NCBI GenBank assembly: GCA_015904055.1
Contig: JABMDE010000011.1
Span: 1 to 5,286, forward strand
Direction of reading: 5' to 3'
From: Nitrospira sp.
Lineage (GTDB): Bacteria; Nitrospirota; Nitrospiria; Nitrospirales; Nitrospiraceae
Length of the DNA stretch: 5,286 bases
Shown one piece after another: positions 1-5,286 of this stretch. The position numbers were made by a program, and so were the translations under genes. A model generated the notes under the pieces. The model saw only the letters and a list, made by a program, of their open reading frames with translations. It was not told the origin of the DNA and did no database searches. How positions within the stretch are numbered: position 1 is the first letter of the stretch; each line of letters opens with the position of its first letter.

Positions 1-72
1 GGGTTGCGGTTTGCGGTGCGCGAGGGCGGCAAGACCGTCGGCTCCGGTGTCGTCACGGAAATTCTGGCGTAA
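1..72 (+). CDS. tuf: Elongation factor Tu, C-terminal end (partial)
   Basis: The window opens inside a reading frame of 23 sense codons followed by TAA. The translation GLRFAVREGGKTVGSGVV is the highly conserved end of EF-Tu domain 3 (E. coli ends GLRFAIREGGRTVGAGVV...). EF-Tu is the cytoplasmic GTPase that carries aminoacyl-tRNA to the ribosomal A site. The start lies outside the window. Its position directly upstream of rpsJ matches the common bacterial str-S10 order (fusA-tuf-rpsJ). The 62-nt gap to rpsJ shows no obvious terminator hairpin, so read-through from tuf into the S10 genes is likely. The match is short but very specific. Confidence 0.93.
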   Translation, partial: GLRFAVREGGKTVGSGVVTEILA

Positions 73-123
73 ACGGACGTAGATATTCGTCAACACGGTA
101 TCGAGTAACGGACGATGAATAAC

Positions 124-128
124 GGGGG
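124..128 (+). promoter_or_regulatory. Ribosome binding site deciding the rpsJ start
   Basis: A GGGGG run sits 6 nt before the GTG at 135, a normal Shine-Dalgarno distance. It directly abuts the alternative TTG at 129, which would leave no spacing. This favours GTG 135 as the start, and that choice gives a protein of the same length as E. coli S10. Confidence 0.6.
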
Positions 129-134
129 TTGCGA

Positions 135-446
135 GTGAAGGTCGATCAGCGAATCAGAATTAGACTGCGCGGGTTCGATTACCGAGTGCTGGACCAGTCG
201 GTGATGGAAATTGTCGAAACTGTTCGGCGTAGCGGGGCTAAGGTAGTTGGCCCGATTCCGCTTCCGACTAGAATAGAAAAAATCACCGTTCAGCGATCAA
301 CGCATGTCGATAAGAAGTCGCGCGAACAGTTTGAGATGCGCACGCACAAGCGCTTGCTGGATATTATGGAGCCGACGCCGGAAACAATGGATTCGCTGAT
401 GAAGCTGAATTTGGCTGCCGGCGTGGATGTGGAAATCAAGTTGTGA
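135..446 (+). CDS. rpsJ: 30S ribosomal protein S10
   Basis: S10 is a 30S head protein (NusE as a transcription antitermination partner). From the GTG at 135 the product is 103 residues, equal to E. coli S10. A longer start at TTG 129 would add two residues but lacks a spaced ribosome binding site. Family signatures are visible: [11 protein letters not shown] near residues 5-15, VGPIPLPTR in the middle, the [10 protein letters not shown] segment and the closing [11 protein letters not shown]. The gene follows tuf and lies 43 nt before rplC, its usual place at the head of the S10 operon. It lies outside the duplicated segment and has no second copy here. The frame is undamaged and the identification is secure. 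Confidence 0.96.
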   Translation: MKVDQRIRIRLRGFDYRVLDQSVMEIVETVRRSGAKVVGPIPLPTRIEKITVQRSTHVDKKSREQFEMRTHKRLLDIMEPTPETMDSLMKLNLAAGVDVEIKL

Positions 447-489
447 GGAAGGACAGGGCTAAGCTCAACTTCAGCCTCGCGGTGAGTGA

Positions 490-1084
490 ATGACAAACGG
501 ATTGCTTGGAAAAAAACTTGGGATGACGCAGGTATTCGATCAGAATCGCTTGACGCCGGTGACGGTGATCGAGGCTGGGCCGTGCCGCGTTGTCACTGTG
601 AAGACTAAAGAGCGTGATGGCTATGAGGCCGTTCAGCTCTCCTTCGGTGAAGTCAAGGAGCGCAAACTCTCAAAGGCCGAGCTTGGACACCTCAAGAAGA
701 ACCAATCTCCGGCCAGCCGTGTCCTGCGTGAGTTCAAGAAAGATGGCGAGCCGGCGGTCGGGCAGTCGGTGACTGTCGATATGTTCAAGAAGGGCGATTG
801 GGTCGATGTCGTTGGGGTTTCGAAGGGAAAAGGTTTTCAAGGGTGGGCCGGAGTCTCACGGATCGATGTTCCACCGGCATCCCGGTTCGATCGGGGCAAG
901 TTCATATCCTTCGCGTGTGTGGAAGGGCAAGGAGTTGCCTGGCCATATGGGAGCGGAGCGGATCACGACGCAACGATTGAAGGTCGTCGAGTCGAGGCCT
1001 GATGAGCACCTTCTTTTCGTGCGCGGGGCTATTCCAGGTGCAGCAAACGGAATTGTCGTCATAAGAAAGTCAAAGAAGAGTTAA
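490..1084 (+). pseudogene. rplC: 50S ribosomal protein L3, frameshifted by a 26-nt net deletion
   Basis: L3 is a 23S rRNA-binding assembly protein whose central loop reaches toward the peptidyl transferase centre. The ATG at 490 opens a typical L3 start ([13 protein letters not shown] at residues 5-17), and the frame is good to the FQG at residues 116-118. Compared with the second copy (2438-2490), about 26 nt are then missing, including codons for VVRRHHYS. The frame shifts, adds 52 unrelated residues from WAGVSRIDV onward, and stops at 1002 (170 residues). The genuine C-terminal half ([18 protein letters not shown] to IRKSKKS) continues in the +1 frame to TAA at 1082-1084. Restoring 26 nt would give 206 residues, a normal L3 length. 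As written it cannot make functional L3. A sequencing or assembly fault is a serious alternative to a real mutation. Confidence 0.9.
1075..1080 (+). promoter_or_regulatory. Ribosome binding site of rplD copy 1
   Basis: GAAGAG lies 7 nt before the ATG at 1088 and is embedded in the last codons of the L3 frame. The same element is kept before rplD copy 2 (2707-2712). The upstream L3 frame now terminates at 1002, so ribosomes that read the broken rplC release about 85 nt before rplD. This could weaken coupling of the two genes. Confidence 0.55.
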
Positions 1085-1087
1085 GCC

Positions 1088-1711
1088 ATGCCCACAGTTG
1101 ATGTCGTTGATTGGCAGAATACAAAAGTTGGAACGGTCGAGTTAGCGCCGGGCGTGTTCGGGTGCGAACTCCGTGCAGCCTTGGTGCATGAAGCGGTCAT
1201 TATGCAACGGGCCTGTGAGCGCCAGGGGACAGCGTCTACGCTTCGCCGAGGCGAAGTGAGTGGATCGGGTAAGAAGCCGTGGAAGCAAAAACATACTGGG
1301 CGGGCTCGCGCCGGGTCTGTGCGCTCTCCTGTATGGCGTCACGGTGGGAGCGTGTTTGGGCCAAAGCCGAGAAGCTATGCGTATACGATGCCGAAACAGA
1401 AATATCGGGCGGCGCTTCAGAGCGCTTTATCGGCAAAAGTTCTGGAAGGTAAATTGGTGGTCTTGTCGGAAGTGTCGCTTCAACAGCCTAAGACGAAGCT
1501 GTTGGCGCAGGCGCTGGGACGTTTGAGTGGAGGCGATCATGCCTTGGTTGTGCTTGGCAGTGGGCAGCCGGCGGTCGCTCAGGCTGCTAAGAATATGGCC
1601 GCGGTTACAGTGCTCAGTCCTGATCAGTTGAACGTCTATGACATTGTGCGTGCCGGAGTGGTCGTTGTCTCCCAGCAGGAACTGGGACGTGTGCAAGAGG
1701 TCTGGTCGTGA
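1088..1711 (+). CDS. rplD: 50S ribosomal protein L4, copy 1
   Basis: L4 binds domain I of 23S rRNA and helps line the peptide exit tunnel. The 207 residues compare with 201 in E. coli. The globular core is interrupted by the long basic loop at about residues 53-100 (STLRRGEVSGSGKKPWKQKH, then GRARAGS and SPVWRHGGSVFGPKPR), which is the L4 hallmark. The C-terminal half ends in the usual NVYDIVRAGVVVVSQ region. The ATG at 1088 lies 3 nt after the L3 stop codon position and has a GAAGAG site. The TGA overlaps the GTG of rplW. It differs from copy 2 at 9 of 207 residues (12, 17, 22, 78, 119, 152, 162, 174, 180). The frame is intact and probably functional. In gamma-proteobacteria L4 also represses its operon, but no such leader is visible here. 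Confidence 0.96.
   Translation: MPTVDVVDWQNTKVGTVELAPGVFGCELRAALVHEAVIMQRACERQGTASTLRRGEVSGSGKKPWKQKHTGRARAGSVRSPVWRHGGSVFGPKPRSYAYTMPKQKYRAALQSALSAKVLEGKLVVLSEVSLQQPKTKLLAQALGRLSGGDHALVVLGSGQPAVAQAAKNMAAVTVLSPDQLNVYDIVRAGVVVVSQQELGRVQEVWS
1695..1700 (+). promoter_or_regulatory. Ribosome binding site supporting the GTG start of rplW copy 1
   Basis: AAGAGG inside the end of rplD stands 7 nt before the GTG at 1708. This favours the GTG over the in-frame ATG at 1720, and the identical element recurs at 3327-3332 before the second rplW. Confidence 0.6.
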
Positions 1712-2001
1712 AAATTGAAATGCATGCGGTCTTGGTTCAGCCTCTGTTGACAGAGAAAATAACGGGGCTCCGTGAGAAGACGAACACCGTCGGATTCATT
1801 GTCCACCCTGATGCGAATCGTGTGCAGATCAAGCAAGCTGTCGAATCGCTCTTGAAGGTCAAGGTTGAAAAAGTGAACGTGCTGAACATCCGTGGTAAGG
1901 TCAAGCGGCTTGGACGATTTTCGGGCCGGCGTTCAGACTGGAAGAAGGCCTTTGTCACCCTCAAGAAGGGTGAGAAGCTTGAGATGTATGAAAGCGCGTA
2001 A
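1708..2001 (+). CDS. rplW: 50S ribosomal protein L23, copy 1
   Basis: L23 sits at the mouth of the ribosomal exit tunnel and docks trigger factor and signal recognition particle. The product is 97 residues against 100 in E. coli. Family features are the PLLTEK motif near residues 12-17, the [20 protein letters not shown] stretch at about 27-46, and the basic loop with [19 protein letters not shown]. The start is GTG, sharing GTGA with the rplD stop, which implies translational coupling. It differs from the second copy only at residue 47 (Ser here, Thr there), although about 21 nucleotides differ. A 34-nt spacer leads to the next rplB start. Intact and probably functional. Confidence 0.95.
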   Translation: MKIEMHAVLVQPLLTEKITGLREKTNTVGFIVHPDANRVQIKQAVESLLKVKVEKVNVLNIRGKVKRLGRFSGRRSDWKKAFVTLKKGEKLEMYESA

Positions 2002-2023
2002 TCAACGTTTCGCGTAAGAAGGT

Positions 2024-2028
2024 AGGGG
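2024..2028 (+). promoter_or_regulatory. Ribosome binding site of the rplB::rplC hybrid
   Basis: AGGGG lies 7 nt before the ATG at 2036. The same site precedes the complete rplB (3657-3661). The left half of the rplW-rplB spacer differs between copies, but this element and the bases to the start codon are identical, so the hybrid frame should be translated as well as true rplB. Confidence 0.65.
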
Positions 2029-2035
2029 CAGAGTT

Positions 2036-2716
2036 ATGGGTTTGAAAACATACAGGCCAACAACTCCTGGACGTCGTGGGATGACTGCGGTCACGACCGA
2101 GGATCTGACAAAGAAAAAGCCGGAAAAGTCGCTGACCTCTTTTCATCTTCGAAGCGGCGGGCGGAACAACGATGGACGGATGACCATCCGTTTTCGTGGG
2201 GCTGGCCATAAGCGGTTGTATCGAACTATTGATTTTCATCGGGACAAGGTCGGCATTGCTGCGCGTGTTGAAGCGATTGAATATGACCCGAACCGATCAG
2301 CCCGTATTGCGTTGCTGAAGTACAGGGTGCTGCGTGAGTTCAAGAAAGATGGCGACGTGGCGGTCGGGCAGTCGGTGACTGTCGATATGTTTAAGAAGGG
2401 CGATTGGGTCGATGTCGTCGGGATTTCAAAGGGAAAAGGTTTTCAGGGTGTCGTTCGTCGGCATCACTACTCCGGCGGACCGGAGTCTCACGGATCGATG
2501 TTCCATCGTCATCCCGGTTCAATCGGGGCAAGTTCATTTCCTTCGCGTGTGTGGAAGGGGAAGACATTGCCTGGCCACATGGGGTCGGAGCGAATTACGA
2601 CGCAACGATTGAAGGTCGTCGAATCGAGGCCTGAGGAGCACCTTCTTTTTGTGCGCGGGGCCATTCCAGGTGCAGCAAACGGAATCGTTGTTATAAGAAA
2701 GTCAAAGAAGAGTTAA
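2036..2716 (+). CDS. Hybrid L2-L3 protein: L2 residues 1-96 fused in frame to L3 residues 77-206
   Basis: The 226-residue frame starts exactly like L2 ([19 protein letters not shown], then [20 protein letters not shown] and [15 protein letters not shown]). After the tyrosine at residue 96 it changes to L3 ([53 protein letters not shown]), ending at the L3 stop codon. The L2 part stops inside the RNA-binding fold and lacks the [10 protein letters not shown] region near the peptidyl transferase centre. The L3 part lacks its N-terminal 76 residues but keeps the central loop that rplC copy 1 has lost. L2 residues differ from the complete L2 at 3 of 96 positions. I know of no natural L2-L3 fusion family. 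It most likely arises from the repeat junction, as a recombination product or an assembly artefact, and is unlikely to replace either protein. Confidence 0.9.
   Translation: MGLKTYRPTTPGRRGMTAVTTEDLTKKKPEKSLTSFHLRSGGRNNDGRMTIRFRGAGHKRLYRTIDFHRDKVGIAARVEAIEYDPNRSARIALLKYRVLREFKKDGDVAVGQSVTVDMFKKGDWVDVVGISKGKGFQGVVRRHHYSGGPESHGSMFHRHPGSIGASSFPSRVWKGKTLPGHMGSERITTQRLKVVESRPEEHLLFVRGAIPGAANGIVVIRKSKKS
2321..2329. other. Junction between repeat units A and B (rplB to rplC)
   Basis: Up to TAC at 2321-2323 the sequence follows rplB (compare 3954-3956). From GTG CTG CGT at 2327 it follows rplC (compare 721-729). The AGG between them encodes the Arg of L3 and differs by one base from the AAG of L2, so the crossover lies within a few bases. 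The parental sequences share at most two or three bases at the point of exchange. Confidence 0.88.
2707..2712 (+). promoter_or_regulatory. Ribosome binding site of rplD copy 2
   Basis: GAAGAG lies 7 nt before the ATG at 2720, inside the last codons of the L3 part of the hybrid. Here the upstream frame is open right to its TAA at 2714-2716, so coupling between L3 and L4 reading is preserved, unlike in copy 1. Confidence 0.55.
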
Positions 2717-2719
2717 TCC

Positions 2720-3343
2720 ATGCCCACAGTTGATGTCGTTGATTGGCAGAATAAAAAAGTCGGAACGATCGAATTGGCGCCAGCCGTGTTTGGGTGCGAA
2801 CTCCGCGCAGCCTTGGTGCATGAGGCGGTCATCATGCAGCGGGCCTGTGAGCGCCAGGGAACGGCGTCTACGCTTCGCCGAGGTGAAGTGAGTGGATCGG
2901 GGAAGAAGCCGTGGAAGCAAAAGCATACCGGTCGGGCGCGTGCCGGATCGTTGCGGTCTCCTGTATGGCGTCACGGCGGGAGCGTATTTGGGCCAAAGCC
3001 GAGAAGCTATGCGTATACAATGCCGAAGCAGAAATATCGGGCCGCGCTTCAGAGCGCGCTGTCGGCGAAAGTTTCGGAAGGTAAATTGGTGGTGTTGTCA
3101 GAGGTGTCTCTTCAGCAGCCCAAGACAAAGTTGCTCGCGCAGGCACTGGGGCGTCTGAGCGGAGGTGATCATACCTTGGTTGTGCTGGGAAGCGGACAGC
3201 CGACGGTTGCTCAGGCTGCTAAGAATATGGCCGCGGTTAAAGTGCTCAGTCCTGATCGGTTGAATGTCTATGACATCGTGCGTGCCGGAGTGGTCGTTGT
3301 CTCCCAGCAGGAGCTGGGACGTGTGCAAGAGGTCTGGTCGTGA
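2720..3343 (+). CDS. rplD: 50S ribosomal protein L4, copy 2
   Basis: This is a complete second L4 of 207 residues, 9 residues different from copy 1. Changes include Thr12Lys, Val17Ile, Gly22Ala, Val78Leu, Leu119Ser, Ala152Thr, Ala162Thr, Thr174Lys and Gln180Arg. All sit outside the strictly conserved basic loop core except position 78, which borders it. The loop (RRGEVSGSGKKPWKQKH and SPVWRHGGSVFGPKPR) is unchanged. The start ATG at 2720 lies 3 nt after the hybrid's stop, and the stop overlaps the next rplW start by 4 nt. Both L4 genes look equally functional. Which copy belongs with the complete rplB downstream is suggested by physical continuity: this one. Confidence 0.96.
   Translation: MPTVDVVDWQNKKVGTIELAPAVFGCELRAALVHEAVIMQRACERQGTASTLRRGEVSGSGKKPWKQKHTGRARAGSLRSPVWRHGGSVFGPKPRSYAYTMPKQKYRAALQSALSAKVSEGKLVVLSEVSLQQPKTKLLAQALGRLSGGDHTLVVLGSGQPTVAQAAKNMAAVKVLSPDRLNVYDIVRAGVVVVSQQELGRVQEVWS
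3327..3332 (+). promoter_or_regulatory. Ribosome binding site supporting the GTG start of rplW copy 2
   Basis: AAGAGG stands 7 nt before the GTG at 3340, identical in sequence and spacing to the first copy. Conservation in both copies supports the GTG start. Confidence 0.6.
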
Positions 3344-3633
3344 AAATCGAAATGCATGCGGTCTTGGTTCAGCCTCTGTTGACCGAAAAAATAACGGGGC
3401 TTCGTGAGAAGACGAATACCGTCGGATTCATTGTCCACCCTGATGCCAATCGTGTGCAGATCAAGCAAGCGGTTGAAACGCTGTTGAAGGTCAAGGTTGA
3501 AAAGGTGAACGTATTGAATATCCGTGGCAAGGTTAAGCGGCTTGGACGGTTTTCTGGCCGGCGTTCAGACTGGAAGAAGGCCTTCGTCACCCTTAAGAAG
3601 GGTGAGAAGCTTGAGATGTACGAAAGCGCGTAA
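3340..3633 (+). CDS. rplW: 50S ribosomal protein L23, copy 2
   Basis: This is a second full L23 of 97 residues, identical to copy 1 except Thr for Ser at residue 47. It has the same PLLTEK motif, the same basic loop ([17 protein letters not shown]) and the same GTG start overlapping the L4 stop. About 21 of 294 nucleotides differ from copy 1 and 20 of these are silent. That pattern shows both copies diverged under strong purifying selection as working genes. A 35-nt spacer leads to rplB, one base longer than in copy 1. Confidence 0.95.
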   Translation: MKIEMHAVLVQPLLTEKITGLREKTNTVGFIVHPDANRVQIKQAVETLLKVKVEKVNVLNIRGKVKRLGRFSGRRSDWKKAFVTLKKGEKLEMYESA

Positions 3634-3656
3634 TCAAATGTTACGCGGAAGAAGGT

Positions 3657-3661
3657 AGGGG
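3657..3661 (+). promoter_or_regulatory. Ribosome binding site of the complete rplB
   Basis: AGGGG lies 7 nt before the ATG at 3669, matching the site before the hybrid gene. It fixes the L2 start. Confidence 0.65.
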
Positions 3662-3668
3662 CAGAGTT

Positions 3669-4511
3669 ATGGGTTTGAAATCATACAGGCCAACAACTCC
3701 AGGACGTCGTGGGATGACTGCGGTCACGACCGAGGAGCTGACAAAGAAAAAGCCGGAAAAGTCGCTGACCTCGTTTCATCTTCGAAGCGGCGGGCGGAAC
3801 AACGACGGGCGGATGACCATCCGTTTTCGTGGGGCTGGTCATAAGCGGTTGTATCGAACGATTGATTTTCATCGGGACAAGATCGGCATTGCTGCACGCG
3901 TTGAAGCGATTGAATATGATCCGAACCGGTCGGCCCGTATTGCCCTGCTGAAGTACAAGGACGGAGAAAAGCGCTATATCCTGGCTCCGGTCGGGTTGAA
4001 GGTAAACGACGAAGTGCAATCAGGCCCTCAGGCTGAAATTCGTCCTGGGAATGCGTTGCCATTGGCCAATATGCCGCTGGGTACGACCGTTCATAATATT
4101 GAACTAAAGCTGGGTAAAGGCGGGCAACTGATTCGGAGCGCAGGCGGTTTTGCTCAGGTGATGGGCCGTGATGGAGATTACATTCAGGTTCGCTTGAAAT
4201 CCGGAGAAATGCGCCGGATCTTGGGGACATGTATGGCGACGGTCGGACAAGTCGGAAACGTCGATCACGAGAACATTACAGTGGGAAAAGCTGGACGAAA
4301 CCGATGGAAGGGAAAGCGCCCGCATGTCCGCGGTGTCGTCATGAACCCGGTCGACCATCCGCATGGAGGCGGAGAGGGAAAATCGGGTCAGGGAAATCCC
4401 CATCCTGTGTCACCGTGGGGATTGCCGACGAAGGGGTATAAGACCAGGCAGAATAAAAAGACCGATAAGTTCATTATCGCCAGACGTAAGTCGGGAGTGC
4501 GCAATGCCTAG
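3669..4511 (+). CDS. rplB: 50S ribosomal protein L2
   Basis: L2 is needed for subunit association and peptidyl transferase activity. The product has 280 residues (273 in E. coli) and is undamaged. Visible in order: the N-terminal [12 protein letters not shown] segment; SGGRNNDGR near residue 40; the RNA-binding fold from about residue 60 with [20 protein letters not shown] and YILAPVGL; the [18 protein letters not shown] stretch near 140-160; the [10 protein letters not shown] segment; and [13 protein letters not shown] at about 225-237, which holds the histidine matching the functionally critical E. coli His229. The tail [12 protein letters not shown] is typical. Its first 96 codons are repeated in the hybrid gene at 2036. 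It shares 8 nt with rpsS. This is the only complete L2 in the window. Confidence 0.97.
   Translation: MGLKSYRPTTPGRRGMTAVTTEELTKKKPEKSLTSFHLRSGGRNNDGRMTIRFRGAGHKRLYRTIDFHRDKIGIAARVEAIEYDPNRSARIALLKYKDGEKRYILAPVGLKVNDEVQSGPQAEIRPGNALPLANMPLGTTVHNIELKLGKGGQLIRSAGGFAQVMGRDGDYIQVRLKSGEMRRILGTCMATVGQVGNVDHENITVGKAGRNRWKGKRPHVRGVVMNPVDHPHGGGEGKSGQGNPHPVSPWGLPTKGYKTRQNKKTDKFIIARRKSGVRNA
4493..4497 (+). promoter_or_regulatory. Ribosome binding site of rpsS
   Basis: GGGAG inside the end of rplB is 6 nt before the ATG at 4504. It supports this internal start over the long upstream extension of the same open frame, which is an overlap shadow of rplB. Confidence 0.6.
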
Positions 4512-4791
4512 ATCGATTAGTAAGGGCGCGTTTGTCGATGATCATCTCCTCAAGAAAGTTGAGCAGATGAATCAGATGAAGGATCGCAAGTTGATCAAGA
4601 CATGGTCGCGGCGATCGACGGTTATCCCAGACATGATTGGCCATACGTTTGCCGTCCATAACGGGAAGAAATTCATTCCCGTGTTTGTGACTGAAAATAT
4701 GGTAGGCCACAAGCTTGGAGAGTTTGCGCCGACCCGGTTCTTCAAGGGCCATGGTCAGGCAAGAACCGAAAAGGCCGTTGCGCTGAAGTAG
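4504..4791 (+). CDS. rpsS: 30S ribosomal protein S19
   Basis: S19 is a 30S head protein that pairs with S13 near the A-site tRNA and contacts the large subunit. The frame is open upstream to about 4363, but the S19 family begins MPRS, which fits the ATG at 4504 with its GGGAG site. This gives 95 residues against 92 in E. coli. Conserved blocks are [20 protein letters not shown] at the start, [20 protein letters not shown] in the middle and the [12 protein letters not shown] motif near residues 70-81. The start overlaps the last 8 nt of rplB, so translation is probably coupled. It lies outside the duplicated segment. The identification is secure. Confidence 0.96.
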   Translation: MPRSISKGAFVDDHLLKKVEQMNQMKDRKLIKTWSRRSTVIPDMIGHTFAVHNGKKFIPVFVTENMVGHKLGEFAPTRFFKGHGQARTEKAVALK

Positions 4792-4870
4792 AAGAGGCTG
4801 GCGGTCGGCAGTCAATTGCTGAGAGCATCACGGTCCGAGTGGCTGGTGATGGATGACGGGATCTAAGACG

Positions 4871-5227
4871 ATGACGGAAGCACAAGCCATATTACGATTT
4901 GTACGGGTTGCCCCACGGAAGGCGAAACCCGTGATTGACATGATTCGTGGGCAACAGGTTCCGGCAGCGCTGGCGATGTTGAAGCATACGCCCAGGCATG
5001 CCGCCCGTGTTGTTGAAAAAATTCTTCGATCTGCAGTGGCGAACGCTGAGCAGAAGGAAATGGGAGATGGCGAGTCGATGGTGATCTCCAAAGCCTTCGT
5101 CAACTGTGGGCCGACCTATAAGCGTGTTCGGGCCAGGTCCATGGGTCGGGCGAATGCAATTCAGAAGCGGACCAGCCATATCACGGTTGTGGTGGCAGCG
5201 CCGACAATTCAGGATAAGAAGCAGTAG
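4871..5227 (+). CDS. rplV: 50S ribosomal protein L22
   Basis: L22 contacts all 23S rRNA domains, and its beta-hairpin lines the exit tunnel opposite L4. From the ATG at 4871 the product is 118 residues (E. coli 110). An in-frame ATG at 4853 would add MTGSKT. I prefer 4871 because a GGGA at 4858-4861 lies upstream at a usable distance and L22 proteins start close to the first helix, but 4853 is possible. A stop at 4847-4849 rules out any longer form. Motifs seen are VRVAPRKAKPVIDMIRG near residues 10-27, KILRSAVANAEQ, and the hairpin region CGPTYKRVRARSMGRAN followed by KRTSHITVVV. It lies 79 nt after rpsS, the widest gap here, and 34 nt before rpsC. Confidence 0.93.
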   Translation: MTEAQAILRFVRVAPRKAKPVIDMIRGQQVPAALAMLKHTPRHAARVVEKILRSAVANAEQKEMGDGESMVISKAFVNCGPTYKRVRARSMGRANAIQKRTSHITVVVAAPTIQDKKQ

Positions 5228-5261
5228 GGACACTTTTAACGCGTACTGAGGCAGACGTCGT

Positions 5262-5286
5262 ATGGGTCAGAAAACACATCCAATTG
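5262..5286 (+). CDS. rpsC: 30S ribosomal protein S3, first codons (partial)
   Basis: The ATG at 5262 opens MGQKTHPI, the standard S3 N-terminus (E. coli MGQKVHPNGIR). S3 forms part of the mRNA entry channel of the 30S subunit. The frame runs off the end of the window after eight codons. A TGAGG at 5247-5251 lies 10 nt upstream as a possible ribosome binding site. Its place after rplV is the normal S10 operon order, which supports the call despite the short length. Confidence 0.88.

Larger units (their letters stand above)
721..2323. repeat. Tandem direct repeat, unit A (rplC 3' part - rplD - rplW - rplB 5' part)
   Basis: This segment corresponds gene for gene to 2327-3956. It starts at codon 78 of the first rplC and ends at codon 96 of the first rplB. 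The offset to unit B is 1606 nt at the left end, 1632 nt across rplD and rplW (after the 26-nt deletion in rplC), and 1633 nt in rplB (one indel in the rplW-rplB spacer). Identity is about 93-94% in the parts I aligned by eye. Its left end is continuous with a normal rplC 5' part. Its right end is the hybrid junction. Confidence 0.93.
2327..3956. repeat. Tandem direct repeat, unit B (rplC 3' part - rplD - rplW - rplB 5' part)
   Basis: This is the second unit of the direct repeat, about 1630 nt and lacking the 26-nt deletion seen in unit A. It begins at L3 codon 78 and passes through rplD and rplW to codon 96 of rplB, where it continues without a break into the rest of a normal rplB. Differences from unit A are scattered and mainly at third codon positions, so this is a diverged copy, not an exact one. 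Confidence 0.93.

Noticed and set aside
73..134. S10 leader, attenuator or promoter between tuf and rpsJ.
   Set aside because: The gap is only 62 nt, with no convincing -35/-10 pair or strong hairpin. An L4-binding leader as in E. coli is much longer.
820..860. Programmed frameshift that would rescue L3 in the first rplC.
   Set aside because: A +1 shift after the FQG codons would rejoin the L3 frame, but nine conserved residues would still be missing. There is no recognisable slippery sequence with a stimulating structure, and L3 is not known to use frameshifting.
721..3956. Mobile element or phage-mediated origin of the repeat.
   Set aside because: No transposase, integrase, terminal inverted repeats or target-site duplications are seen at the repeat ends. 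Every base is explained by S10 operon genes.
3681..4230. Open antisense frames of 112 and 168 codons opposite rplB, and similar ones opposite the other genes.
   Set aside because: They lie wholly over conserved ribosomal genes, mirror their codon structure, have no recognisable domains and no supporting start context.
4363..4503. Long N-terminal extension of the S19 frame.
   Set aside because: The frame is open because it overlaps rplB. The translation there does not look like S19, and the ATG at 4504 has a proper ribosome binding site and the family's MPRS start.
4792..4870. Small gene, terminator or regulatory RNA in the 79-nt rpsS-rplV gap.
   Set aside because: The only symmetry is a short CAATTG palindrome with weak flanking pairing and no T-run. 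No coding frame of interest fits.

Overview
The window is a stretch of a bacterial ribosomal-protein S10 operon that follows a tuf gene. The genes, all on the + strand, are: the last 23 codons of EF-Tu (tuf), rpsJ (S10), rplC (L3, broken), rplD (L4), rplW (L23), an rplB::rplC hybrid, a second rplD, a second rplW, a complete rplB (L2), rpsS (S19), rplV (L22) and the first eight codons of rpsC (S3). Gene order and proteins are clearly bacterial. From remembered resemblance of the L3, L4 and L22 proteins I think the source is a Nitrospira-like member of Nitrospirota. That assignment is an inference without a search.

The layout is not the normal one. The expected order rplC-rplD-rplW-rplB is interrupted by a tandem direct repeat of about 1.6 kb. 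Unit A (721-2323) and unit B (2327-3956) each run from the middle of rplC, through rplD and rplW, to codon 96 of rplB. At 2321-2329 the 5' part of the first rplB is joined in frame to the 3' part of a second rplC. This creates a 226-residue L2-L3 hybrid reading frame. The first rplC carries a net 26-nt deletion near position 841, which shifts the frame and ends the product at 1002. As a result no intact L3 gene exists in the window: the N-terminal part and an undamaged C-terminal part are present, but in different reading frames of different genes. L4 and L23 are each present twice and intact. L2, S10, S19 and L22 are each intact once.

The two units are not identical. I count about 21 differences in 294 nt of rplW (20 silent) and about 16 in 288 nt of the rplB 5' part (13 silent). 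So the copies diverged while both were under selection as ordinary ribosomal genes. A recent duplication within one genome would give identical copies. The simplest explanations are a join between the S10 operons of two related strains, either by assembly of a mixed sample or by real recombination between lineages. An old duplication kept in one genome fits less well, because L3 is normally essential.

Nearly all spacers are short. rplD/rplW share 4 nt (GTGA) and rplB/rpsS share 8 nt, as expected for a co-transcribed, translationally coupled operon. I see no promoter, terminator, RNA gene, CRISPR array, transposase or inverted repeat, and no intergenic stretch longer than about 80 bases.
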